Shown piece after piece: positions 15,367-23,128 of a DNA stretch of 64,000 bases. The notes under the pieces were generated by a model. That model ran no database searches, had not been told where the DNA came from, and was given only the letters and a program-made list of their open reading frames with translations. The first letter of the stretch is position 1; each line of letters begins with the position of its first letter. Source of the DNA: Malonomonas sp036526255 (GTDB taxonomy: Bacteria; Desulfobacterota; Desulfuromonadia; Desulfuromonadales; Geopsychrobacteraceae); contig DATCYW010000022.1 of NCBI GenBank assembly GCA_036526255.1, positions 7,357 to 71,356 on the forward strand, given 5' to 3'. The translations under genes were made by a program, and so were the position numbers.

Positions 15367-16107
15367 CTATGCCAGCTGTTCGGCCGCCACGCAGGCGGCA
15401 CCGATGATTCCGGCATGATTGCGAAACTGCGCAGGCAGAACGTCAGCACGCGTTTTAAGTAACGGAAAAAATTTTTCATGCTTACGGCTGACCCCACCGC
15501 CGATAATAATCAGGTCCGGCGAAAGAACCCGCTCGACAAGGCTGAAAAAACGGTTCAGTCGTTTGGCCCAGGCAGCCCAGCTGAGCTTTTCCTGTTTCCG
15601 CACCGCCGCCGAAGCGTAGTGTTCTGCCAGTCCTGTCTTCAGCCGCAGGTGGCCAAGTTCGCTGTTGGGATAAAGGACGCCATTATTGAACAGGGCCGAG
15701 CCGAGCCCGGTGCCGACAGTAATAACCAGGACGTTTCCGGACCGGCCCTTCCCAGCGCCGAAGCACATCTCAGCCAGTCCGGCGGCATCGGCGTCATTAA
15801 TCACCACACAAGGGCAGCCGGTTGCCGCGCGCAACAACCTGGCAACGTCGGTTCCGATCCACTCTTCAGCGATATTCGCCGCCGACTGCGCCACGCCGTT
15901 GCGGATGATCGCCGGAAAACCACAACCGATCGGCCCCTGCCAGTTGAACTGGCGCACCAGCTCGGCCACCGCCGCCGCCACCGCCGCCGGAGTCGCCGGG
16001 ACCGGGGTCGCAATCCGCAACCGTTCTGATTTCAATTCACCGTTTGCAGCATCAACAACCGCCGCCTTGATGCCGCTGCCACCAATATCTATCCCCAGCA
16101 CGTCCAT
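15367..16107 (-). CDS. ppgK: Polyphosphate glucokinase (ROK family)
   Basis: A 246-residue ROK-type sugar kinase. GIDIGGSGIKAAVVD is the phosphate-1 loop, INDADAAGLAEMCFGAGKG holds the catalytic aspartate region, and TVGTGLGSALFNNG is the phosphate-2 loop. The segment SELGHLRLKTGLAEHYAS, then LSWAAWAKRLNRFFSLVE and SPDLIIIGGGVSRKHEKFFP, matches the polyphosphate-glucose phosphotransferase branch, and the zinc-binding CXCGXXGC motif of other ROK kinases is absent as expected. It should phosphorylate glucose with polyphosphate and possibly ATP. The DUF554 gene follows on the same strand. Confidence 0.88.
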   Translation of the reverse strand: MDVLGIDIGGSGIKAAVVDAANGELKSERLRIATPVPATPAAVAAAVAELVRQFNWQGPIGCGFPAIIRNGVAQSAANIAEEWIGTDVARLLRAATGCPCVVINDADAAGLAEMCFGAGKGRSGNVLVITVGTGLGSALFNNGVLYPNSELGHLRLKTGLAEHYASAAVRKQEKLSWAAWAKRLNRFFSLVERVLSPDLIIIGGGVSRKHEKFFPLLKTRADVLPAQFRNHAGIIGAACVAAEQLA

Positions 16108-16374
16108 AACAACTCCCCTTTGAGAGGTAAAATTTCGCGTTTGAGTATAGTCGGTTTTTTGTTGAAATTATAGGTGAGTAATTATGTTCAATCCTGAGAA
16201 ATGGTCAAACTGCCTTTCAATCCGGCTTTTAGATCCATCCTAAAAAAACATCCCATAGGACAGGTCAGATTAACCCAATCAGCCCAAACCCGAGCGGGGT
16301 TACGATTTCATTCAAAACGACCTGCCGATTTCCCAGAAAAGCACTAACCGCGCTGTCGGTACATTTTTAGGGGG

Positions 16375-16413
16375 TTGACACAGACCCTGGCAGCCCCTAG
16401 TTTGGTCCTACCA
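16375..16413 (+). promoter_or_regulatory. Promoter and upstream FadR-type operator of the choline operon
   Basis: TTGACA at 16375-16380 is followed after 17 bases by TAGTTT (16398-16403), a plausible though weak -10. The palindrome TGGTCCTACCA at 16403-16413 starts at the last -10 base and covers the expected transcription start. TGGTnnnACCA is the standard operator form of FadR-family GntR regulators, so binding here would block RNA polymerase. Confidence 0.7.
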
Positions 16414-16507
16414 TTAGCTGACAACAGCTTGCAAAGCTACGACATGCGAGCCAATTGGATCGATTTTTTGTTAATTCCACAGTTTTTATTACAAGAGCCA
16501 CAACCAG

Positions 16508-16518
16508 TGGTAGGACCA
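16508..16518 (+). promoter_or_regulatory. Second FadR-type operator in the leader
   Basis: TGGTAGGACCA is the exact reverse complement of the upstream operator TGGTCCTACCA. It lies 22 bases before the regulator's start codon. Centre-to-centre distance is 105 bp, an integral number of B-DNA turns at 10.5 bp per turn, so a repression loop is possible. The remainder of the gap 16108-16540 shows no gene. Confidence 0.7.
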
Positions 16519-16540
16519 TAGCGGAAGGATTGTCAACTTA

Positions 16541-17308
16541 ATGATTCACGAATCCCTATTTACTCCGGCTCAAGTCGGCCGTGCCGGCGAGGATGTCGCG
16601 CTGCAGATCGAAGCAGCCATTCTGAACGAAAAAATTATTCCTGGTGAGGGGCTACCCAGCGAGCGAGAACTGCAGGTCCAGTTTCAAACCGGCCGCGGGG
16701 TAATCAGGGAGGCGATGCGCGCACTGAAACAAAAAGGCCTGATCGAAATTCGCAAAGGTGCCAAGGGCGGAGCCTATGTCAAACAGATCGACGTCGCCAA
16801 CGTCAGTGAGTCGCTGGCCCTGTTTCTGAAACAGCAGCATGTCGGCCTTGCCGATATCGCTGAATTTCGCGAGAGCATCGATCGCACCATCACCCTATTG
16901 GCTATTGCTCGCGCCGACGCCGCAGAAAAGCAGCAGCTTGTCGCAGAAGCAGAAAAACTGCGTGAATGCCTTGAGCAGCCGGAACCGGACATGTGGACGC
17001 TTGGAGAGATAGACCGCGAACTGAATATCCGCCTGGCAAAGATGACCGGAAACCCGATTTTTGAGTGGATCATGCAGGCCCTGCAGCTCGGCTTCAGCTC
17101 GCAGGATTACGCGTTATATGAGGACCCGGACTATCGACAAAAGACGGTGGAGAACTGGGCCGAAACAGCCCGCCACATTGCGACAAATGAGCCGCTGCGA
17201 GCGCTTTCATCAATCGGAGCACACTATGCCATGCTCCAGCGCTGCGTGGAGGAGGCCGGTAGCAGCCGGAAAGCATCAGCGCAGAGCGAAACCAAGCAGC
17301 AGAGCTAA
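16541..17308 (+). CDS. FadR-family (GntR/FCD) transcriptional regulator of the choline operon
   Basis: A 255-residue regulator with an N-terminal winged helix (about residues 17-80; LPSERELQVQFQTGRGVIREAMRALKQKG region) and a C-terminal all-helical FCD ligand domain containing FRESIDRTITLLAIARA, then REL..RLAKMTGNPIF and the late histidine segment EHYAML-like GAHYAML. The FCD domain usually binds a metal and a small carboxylate or related ligand. It is the first gene of the betA-betB-choX operon and has two matching TGGTnnnACCA operators in front, so autoregulated repression relieved by choline or betaine is likely. Bacterial bet operons normally use a TetR-type BetI; this is a different family. 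The tail after residue 235 is polar and probably disordered. Confidence 0.87.
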   Translation: MIHESLFTPAQVGRAGEDVALQIEAAILNEKIIPGEGLPSERELQVQFQTGRGVIREAMRALKQKGLIEIRKGAKGGAYVKQIDVANVSESLALFLKQQHVGLADIAEFRESIDRTITLLAIARADAAEKQQLVAEAEKLRECLEQPEPDMWTLGEIDRELNIRLAKMTGNPIFEWIMQALQLGFSSQDYALYEDPDYRQKTVENWAETARHIATNEPLRALSSIGAHYAMLQRCVEEAGSSRKASAQSETKQQS

Positions 17309-17343
17309 CAAGATAACTGACCAAAAGAAGGAGTACACAGAAT

Positions 17344-19002
17344 ATGAACGAGCAAAAGTACGATTACATTATTATAGGCGGCGGATCCGCCGGCAGCGTG
17401 CTGGCCAACCGCCTGAGCGCCAACCCCAAAAATAAGGTTCTGGTTCTCGAGGCCGGCAAGCCCGACTTCAAGTGGGATTTCCGCATCCACATGCCGGCCG
17501 CACTGACCTACCTGCTGACCGACAAGACCTACAACTGGCTCTACGAATCGGCCCCAGAGCCACAGATGCACAATCGCCGCATCGCCCAGCCGCGCGGCAA
17601 GGTCCTCGGCGGGTCGAGTTCTATCAACGGCATGATCTATATCCGCGGCAACGCCATGGATTACGAAAAATGGGGCAAAAATAAGGGACTCGAAAAATGG
17701 GACTATGCCCACTGTCTTCCCTACTTCAAAAAATCTGAAAACCGCCTGCAGGGGGCGGATCAATACCACGGTTCCAACGGCCCCCTGGCCCTGACCACGG
17801 CGGAATGCGACAACCCGCTGTTCACTGCCTTCTTCAAGGCCGGTGAGGAGATCGGCTACCCGCTGACCGACGATGTCAACGGCCAGCAGCAGGAAGGCTT
17901 CGGGCGCTTCGACCAGAACATTTATCGCGGGCGCCGCTGGAGCGCGGCCCGGGCCTATCTCCATCCAATCAAAAACCGCTCGAACCTCCGTGTCCAGTGC
18001 CGGGCCATGGCGACGCGTATCCTCTTCGAGGGGAAAAAAGCGGTCGGGGTTGAATACAAGCGCGGCGACAAAACCCTCAAAGCCTACGGCAACGAAATTA
18101 TCTCTTGTGGTGGCGCCATCAACTCTCCGCAACTGCTGCAGCTTTCCGGCATCGGCAACGGCGAGCACCTCAGTAGCCTTGGCATTGAGGTGGTCCACGA
18201 TCTCCCCGGAGTCGGCGAGAACCTGCAAGACCATCTTGAATTGTATGTTCAGTACGCCTGCACCAAGCCGGTCAGCATGTACCCGGCCCTCAAGTGGTAC
18301 AATCAGCCGAAGATCGGCTTTGACTGGCTGTTCCGCCGTAAGGGCGCGGCGGCCACCAACCATTTTGAAGCCGGGGGCTTTATTCGCGGCAACGAAGAAG
18401 TCGCTTATCCCAATCTGCAATTTCACTTTCTACCGATCGCCATCCGCTATGACGGCTCGGCGCCCGCCCAGGGGCACGGCTTTCAGCTGCACGTCGGGCC
18501 GATGAATACCGATGTGCGCGGCCACGTCAAGATCAGGTCGAAACAGGCGAGCGATTATCCGGAGATTTTCTTCAACTACCTGTCGACGGAGCAGGAGCGC
18601 CGCGAATGGGTGGAAGCAATCAAATGTTCGCGGAACATCATCGCCCAGCAGGCCTTCGACGGACTGCGCGGAGAGGAGTTGTCGCCCGGCCCAGAAGCGC
18701 AGACCGATGAAGAGATTCTCGACTTCGTCGCCCGCGAGGGCGAGAGCGCCTATCATCCCAGCTGTACCTGCAAGATGGGCTACGACGAGATGGCCGTGGT
18801 CGATGCTGAATTGCGCGTCCACGGGGTCGACAATCTGCGGGTGGTCGACGCTTCGATTTTCCCTTCGATAACCAATGGCAACATTTACGCTCCGGTGATG
18901 ATGGTGGCAGAAAAGGCCGCCGACCTGATCCTCGGCAACGCTCAGGAAGTCGCCTCGCAGGCGCCTTTCTATCGGCATACGGATGGAGCAGACCAACCAT
19001 GA
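17344..19002 (+). CDS. betA: Choline dehydrogenase
   Basis: A 552-residue FAD-dependent GMC oxidoreductase. YDYIIIGGGSAGSVLANRLS is the ADP-binding motif; PRGKVLGGSSSINGMIYIRG is the GMC signature 1, and the C-terminal YHPSCTCKMG with VDASIFPSITNGN contains the active-site histidine region characteristic of BetA. Length fits BetA from other proteobacteria. It oxidises choline to betaine aldehyde (and can go on to betaine), passing electrons to the membrane chain. GAAGGAG-type sequence precedes the ATG. It overlaps betB by four bases, indicating translational coupling. Confidence 0.93.
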   Translation: MNEQKYDYIIIGGGSAGSVLANRLSANPKNKVLVLEAGKPDFKWDFRIHMPAALTYLLTDKTYNWLYESAPEPQMHNRRIAQPRGKVLGGSSSINGMIYIRGNAMDYEKWGKNKGLEKWDYAHCLPYFKKSENRLQGADQYHGSNGPLALTTAECDNPLFTAFFKAGEEIGYPLTDDVNGQQQEGFGRFDQNIYRGRRWSAARAYLHPIKNRSNLRVQCRAMATRILFEGKKAVGVEYKRGDKTLKAYGNEIISCGGAINSPQLLQLSGIGNGEHLSSLGIEVVHDLPGVGENLQDHLELYVQYACTKPVSMYPALKWYNQPKIGFDWLFRRKGAAATNHFEAGGFIRGNEEVAYPNLQFHFLPIAIRYDGSAPAQGHGFQLHVGPMNTDVRGHVKIRSKQASDYPEIFFNYLSTEQERREWVEAIKCSRNIIAQQAFDGLRGEELSPGPEAQTDEEILDFVAREGESAYHPSCTCKMGYDEMAVVDAELRVHGVDNLRVVDASIFPSITNGNIYAPVMMVAEKAADLILGNAQEVASQAPFYRHTDGADQP

Positions 19003-20483
19003 GCCCAACCATGCAGAAAATGTATATCAACGGTCATTGGGTCGCAGCCGTCTCCGGCCGCACCCGCAAAATCATCAACCCATCCAACCAGCAACAGATC
19101 GCTGAGGTCGCAGAAGGGGGTCGCGATGACGCCAAAGCTGCGATTGCGGCGGCCCGTCAGACCTTCGACAGCGGCGTCTGGTCGGGGCAGTCCGGCACAG
19201 CCAGAGGTGTGCTGCTCTTCCGTTTGGCCGAACTGATTGAGCGCGAACGAGAGACGCTGGCCAAGCTTGAGAGTCTCGACACCGGCAAGACTGTCGAGGA
19301 GAGCCGTTGGGATATGGACGATATCGCCGGCATCTTCCGTTATTACGCAGGGCTCGCCGACAAGGACGCGGGAGAGGTTATCGATTCGCCGGTCGCTGAC
19401 TCCAGCAGCATAGTGGTGCGCGAACCGGTTGGGGTCTGTGGTCAGATCTCACCCTGGAACTACCCGCTGCTGCAGGCCGCGTGGAAGTTGGCTCCGGCCC
19501 TGGCGGCGGGCTGCACTGTCGTCATGAAACCGAGCGAAATTACCCCGCTGACGACCATCAGGGTAACCGAATTGGCGATCGAGGCCGGCTTCCCCGAGGG
19601 CGTTATCAATACCGTCCTCGGTCCCGGTGTCAGCGTCGGCGCCGAGCTCTCTGAAAGTCCGGATGTCGACCTGATCTCCTTTACCGGCAGCCTGCTGACC
19701 GGCAAAGCGATCATGCGCGCGGCGAGCGGCAATGTGAAGAAGGTCGCCCTGGAACTGGGGGGTAAAAATCCCAACATTATTTTCGCTGACGCCGATCTTG
19801 ACACGGCCCTCGACTACGCTCTCAACGGGGTGTTTTTTCATGCAGGGCAGATCTGCTCCGCCGGTTGCCGTCTGATGGTTGAAGAATCAATCCACGACAG
19901 CTTTGTCGCCAGACTAAAAGAGCGGATGAAAAAAATCCGCATTGGTGATGGGTTTAGCGCTGAAACCCAGATGGGACCCCTGGTTTCAGCTGAACACCGC
20001 GCCAAGGTCGAGAACTACGTCAAAATTGCTCAGGAAGAAGGAGCCCGACTCGAACTGGGCGGGAAGCGTCCGGAGGAGGCTGAGCTGCAAGCCGGTTTCT
20101 TTTATCTGCCGACCCTCTTCACCGGGTGCACCAACGACATGCGCATCGTCCAGGAAGAGGTATTCGGACCGGTCATCAGCGTCGAGACCTTCAGCAGCGA
20201 AACGGAGGTCATGAATCGGGCCAACAGCACCATCTACGGGCTGTCTGCCGGTTTCTGGACCCGCAACCCGGACCGGATTCACCGCCTGACCAAAGGGCTG
20301 CGCTTCGGTACGGTCTGGGTCAACGATTTCAACGTCTACTTCACCCAGGCGCCCTGGGGTGGCTACAAGCAATCCGGCCTGGGGCGCGAACTCGGCCGTA
20401 GCGGTCTAGAAGAATACACCGAAGTCAAACACATATTCCATAACCATAGCCCAAAACCGATTAACTGGTTCGGCGTTCAATGA
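18999..20483 (+). CDS. betB: Betaine aldehyde dehydrogenase
   Basis: A 494-residue NAD(P)-dependent aldehyde dehydrogenase. The catalytic pair is Glu252 in LELGGKNPNI and Cys286 in HAGQICSAGCRL; SPWNYPLLQAAWKLAPALAA and FTGSLLTGKAIM form the cofactor site. The order betA-betB and the C-terminal NDFNVYFTQAPWGGYKQSG support betaine aldehyde as substrate. The ATG at 18999 overlaps the betA stop; the ATG at 19011 (MQKMYINGHW) is an alternative. With BetA it produces the compatible solute glycine betaine. Confidence 0.92.
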   Translation: MSPTMQKMYINGHWVAAVSGRTRKIINPSNQQQIAEVAEGGRDDAKAAIAAARQTFDSGVWSGQSGTARGVLLFRLAELIERERETLAKLESLDTGKTVEESRWDMDDIAGIFRYYAGLADKDAGEVIDSPVADSSSIVVREPVGVCGQISPWNYPLLQAAWKLAPALAAGCTVVMKPSEITPLTTIRVTELAIEAGFPEGVINTVLGPGVSVGAELSESPDVDLISFTGSLLTGKAIMRAASGNVKKVALELGGKNPNIIFADADLDTALDYALNGVFFHAGQICSAGCRLMVEESIHDSFVARLKERMKKIRIGDGFSAETQMGPLVSAEHRAKVENYVKIAQEEGARLELGGKRPEEAELQAGFFYLPTLFTGCTNDMRIVQEEVFGPVISVETFSSETEVMNRANSTIYGLSAGFWTRNPDRIHRLTKGLRFGTVWVNDFNVYFTQAPWGGYKQSGLGRELGRSGLEEYTEVKHIFHNHSPKPINWFGVQ

Positions 20484-20540
20484 CTGGAAAGGGAGCGGAT
20501 TTGCCGACTCCATCCAGAGTTACTTAAAAAGGGAAAAGAT

Positions 20541-21494
20541 ATGTTCTATCGAACTCAACGCAGACTTATTATTGCCATCATGCTCCTTGCAGCATCCGTG
20601 TACCTCAGCGGCACCGCTCTGGCATCGAATCAGGTGCGCTTCGCCAGCGTCAGCTGGACCGGCGTCACTGTCAAGACCGAATTGGGGGTCAGTATTCTCA
20701 ACAGCCTCGGCTATGATGCCTCCAAGGTCACCCTCTCAGTGCCGATCGTCTATAATGCCCTCGCTATGGGAGACGCCGACATCTTCCTCGGCAACTGGAT
20801 GCCTTCCATGGAGACAATTGCCAATAAATTTTTCGAACAGGGCACGGTCATCAAGTACGTGGCAAATATGCCAGGAGCAAAATACACCCTGGCGGCTCCT
20901 GCCTATATGGTTGACGGCGGCTTGAAGGATTTTTCTGATATTGCCAAATTCGCTGACAAGCTTGACCACAAGATTTATGGCATTGAGCGGGGTAACGACG
21001 GCAATCAGATCATTCAGGCAATGATCGACAATGACATGTTCGGCCTCGGCAACTTCAAAATAGTCGAAACCAGCGAACCGATCATGCTCTCGGAGGTCAA
21101 GAATCTGGTACAAGATAAAAAATGGGTGGTGTTTCTTGGCTGGTCCCCACACTACATGAACCAGATCATTGACATGAAATATTTGACCGGCAGCACCGCA
21201 GCAACCTTCGGCGCGAACGACGGCACGGCGACCGTCTTCACCAATCTCCGCAAAGGGTTCTCTGAAGAACAGCCGAACGTCGCCCTGTTTCTCAAAAATT
21301 TCACCTTCCCGATTGCGATGATGAACGAAATCTCGCAAATGCTGCAGGATAACAAGCGCATGAAGCACGGTGATGCCGGTCTGCTCTGGCTCAAGAAACA
21401 CCCGGAAATTTACCGGGGCTGGCTCGAAGGGATTAAAACGGTCGATGGCCAGACAGCACTGCCGGTTTTTGAAGCCTATCTGCAGGCCATTTAA
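20541..21494 (+). CDS. Choline/betaine ABC transporter substrate-binding protein (ChoX-like)
   Basis: A 317-residue periplasmic binding protein of the OpuAC family with a signal peptide (about residues 1-29, ending TALAS). FASVSWTGVTVKTELGVSIL and IFLGNWMPSM are the typical ChoX/ProX binding-site segments with aromatic residues that hold a quaternary amine; GIERGNDGNQIIQAMI and VFLGWSPHYMN complete the pattern. AAAGGG lies shortly before the ATG at 20541. It closes the bet operon and suggests choline uptake. No membrane or ATPase subunit gene follows, so the partner must be encoded elsewhere. Confidence 0.87.
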   Translation: MFYRTQRRLIIAIMLLAASVYLSGTALASNQVRFASVSWTGVTVKTELGVSILNSLGYDASKVTLSVPIVYNALAMGDADIFLGNWMPSMETIANKFFEQGTVIKYVANMPGAKYTLAAPAYMVDGGLKDFSDIAKFADKLDHKIYGIERGNDGNQIIQAMIDNDMFGLGNFKIVETSEPIMLSEVKNLVQDKKWVVFLGWSPHYMNQIIDMKYLTGSTAATFGANDGTATVFTNLRKGFSEEQPNVALFLKNFTFPIAMMNEISQMLQDNKRMKHGDAGLLWLKKHPEIYRGWLEGIKTVDGQTALPVFEAYLQAI

Positions 21495-21943
21495 TCTAAC
21501 CTGAAAAACCCCGGGCTAACTGTGCTCTTCAGCTGCGGCCATGTGCTTGCTCTGAAGAGACAGCTGCTCTCTGCTTGCGGATGTCGCGTTGCGCAGCGAA
21601 TAAAGCTCAACATCAGGTGGGGCTGTTCCAGGAGTGGAACGGCCTCATCTGCTTTGTAGCTCGACAATAATAACCAAGGCGCCCGAGAAACCCATATCCA
21701 GCGCAGAGAAAGTCTCAGCGTACTTATGCGCCTCAGGTTTTTCCGTAAGTTGCTTCCGCTGACAAACCTGCGGCGGAAGCAACTTACGGCATAAGACATT
21801 CGTGAATCCACGCCCTCACTTATGGGGGTAGGTTGAAATTTAGAATGATGCCGGTGAGGTCAAAGAAGTCACTGAACTCAGTGAGACGATCGGGATCGTG
21901 AGTCTCGGGTCGCGTCCTGTCATCCAATACACAACCGTCAAAT
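21495..21943. other. Structured non-coding stretch without a recognised gene
   Basis: This 449-base gap between choX and the convergent DCC gene contains no frame I can support. It does contain several self-complementary segments: GTTCCA-GGAG-TGGAAC at 21625-21640 and the large inverted repeat listed separately. A 106-residue minus-strand frame (21491-21811) crosses both structures and has an unnatural composition. The region may hold an interspersed repeat or the remains of one. Confidence 0.4.
21723..21795. repeat. Large nested inverted repeat with an alternative pairing
   Basis: A perfect 17-bp inverted repeat, CCGTAAGTTGCTTCCGC at 21743-21759 and its complement at 21773-21789, encloses a 13-base loop. 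Outside it, CTTATGC (21723-21729) pairs with GCATAAG (21789-21795) if a 13-base bulge is allowed. A competing pair, CAGGTTT (21734-21740) with AAACCTG (21764-21770), cannot form together with the main stem. There is no T-run, so it is not an ordinary terminator. Confidence 0.75.
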
Positions 21944-22357
21944 TCAATGCGGAGGATTCAGATTACAACTGTCATCGTCGCAAGTTACGGATTTTTTTGG
22001 CAGCAGGTGCCGGTAGCGGGCAAAAACCCGATAGCCGCCGCGCGCCAGCAGGTTGATCCCCGGTAAGCCGATCACCGCACCGAGCCAGCGATAGGGGGAG
22101 CCGCTCGGATAGGCCTGCCAGATCAGCAGAAAGGCATCGACGCCGGAAAAAAACTGCCCCTGCTGATCACGCACGTGCAGCCGGGCCATAAATTCAGCCT
22201 GCGATTTTCCATAATCCGACGGTTGAAAACCGGCCGCACGGATATCGATAAAACGCAAGCGCTGCTGCGGGTTACGTTGGCGGTAATGTTCAATTTCTGA
22301 AGAACAGACCCGACAGGAACCGTCATAGAAAATTTCCAGTGGAAACGCCGGTGCCAT
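21944..22357 (-). CDS. Thiol-disulfide oxidoreductase-like DCC family protein (DUF393)
   Basis: A 137-residue DCC-family protein. The family motif is YDGSCRVCSSEI with Cys15 and Cys18, followed by RLRFIDIRAAGF and GVDAFLLIWQAYP; the C-terminal PGINLLARGGYRVFARYR completes the pattern. Members are proposed thiol-disulfide oxidoreductases with a thioredoxin-like fold, but direct biochemical proof is thin. The ATG at 22357 has GGAG six bases upstream; the frame's earlier ATG at 22411 does not. An extra C-terminal CDDDSC pair is present. It is a single gene. Confidence 0.82.
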   Translation of the reverse strand: MAPAFPLEIFYDGSCRVCSSEIEHYRQRNPQQRLRFIDIRAAGFQPSDYGKSQAEFMARLHVRDQQGQFFSGVDAFLLIWQAYPSGSPYRWLGAVIGLPGINLLARGGYRVFARYRHLLPKKSVTCDDDSCNLNPPH

Positions 22358-22538
22358 AAGCAACTCCGTTGAAAACGAGGGTGAACTCACATCGCAATAG
22401 TAGCAGATCATCGCCCCGGGTCAGAACAAACTGACAAAAGCCGCCCCATCAGGGTCAAGTCAAAGGGATTTTTTTGAACCGCCCCCAGGTTTATGCTAGG
22501 CTCATAAAGCTTATCCACCCGAGAGCACGGACCATTAA

Positions 22539-23024
22539 ATGAACACGGAAAACTCCCCCAACAAAAGCATATTGAACGGCGTCTTTCTCGGCTACCTGGT
22601 GCTGATGCTGCACATCCTGCTGATTCTGGGTCTGGGTGTGACGGTTATCCTGATCAAGGGTATTTATGATTTCAGATGGCTGATTTTTATTGCCGGAATC
22701 GTACTGGTGGCTGGTTCCGGATATTTCTTTTATCAGCGCCTGAAAGAGAGCAATCGCAGCCTGCGGGATACGCTGAACGATCCGGCGCTGCGCGACCGGA
22801 CGCTGGAGATCAGCCTGTTCGGCGGCATGGCGGCGGTCAAACTGGGACACAAGGACCAGCCGGTCCAGCTAATCGAAGCGACAGAGACACAGGAGATCCG
22901 GCAGTTGCAGGCCCCCGCGTCACAAGTTAACGAATTGGGGCAGCTGGTAAAAATGCTCGAAGACGAGCTGATCACCAGGGAAGAATTCCAACAGCTGAAA
23001 CAGCAGATCGTCAGCCAGCAATAA
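22539..23024 (+). CDS. Membrane protein with C-terminal SHOCT domain
   Basis: A 161-residue protein with two membrane helices (about residues 15-40 and 48-66) and a long cytoplasmic part ending in a SHOCT motif (LGQLVKMLEDELITREEFQQLKQQI, in pieces LVKMLEDELIT and REEFQQLKQQI, residues 135-158). SHOCT is a short oligomerisation domain found at protein ends. The middle part, about residues 85-120, has no recognised fold. Function unknown. It precedes the HerA-like ATPase by 104 bases on the same strand. Confidence 0.75.
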   Translation: MNTENSPNKSILNGVFLGYLVLMLHILLILGLGVTVILIKGIYDFRWLIFIAGIVLVAGSGYFFYQRLKESNRSLRDTLNDPALRDRTLEISLFGGMAAVKLGHKDQPVQLIEATETQEIRQLQAPASQVNELGQLVKMLEDELITREEFQQLKQQIVSQQ

Positions 23025-23128
23025 GCTTCAGCCCCATCCAGTGCGCCGCAATCAGCGACAACAAATATCGGCTATACTTGACGATTACCCACCGACTGAT
23101 GAAATCATTCTGCCAACAGGAGGAAAAA

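Noticed and set aside
15478..16029. Plus-strand frame opposite the polyphosphate glucokinase gene
   Set aside because: It mirrors a gene with complete ROK motifs and has no features of its own.
17305..18426. Long antisense frame under betA
   Set aside because: betA is certain from its motifs; the antisense frame lacks any family features.
21723..21795. Integron attC site
   Set aside because: The hairpin lacks the RYYYAAC and GTTRRRY core sites, and no integron integrase or cassette is present.
21491..21811. Minus-strand open frame of 106 residues between choX and the DCC gene
   Set aside because: It runs through two large inverted repeats, has no ribosome site, and has an arginine- and serine-heavy composition typical of a chance frame; no domain is recognised.
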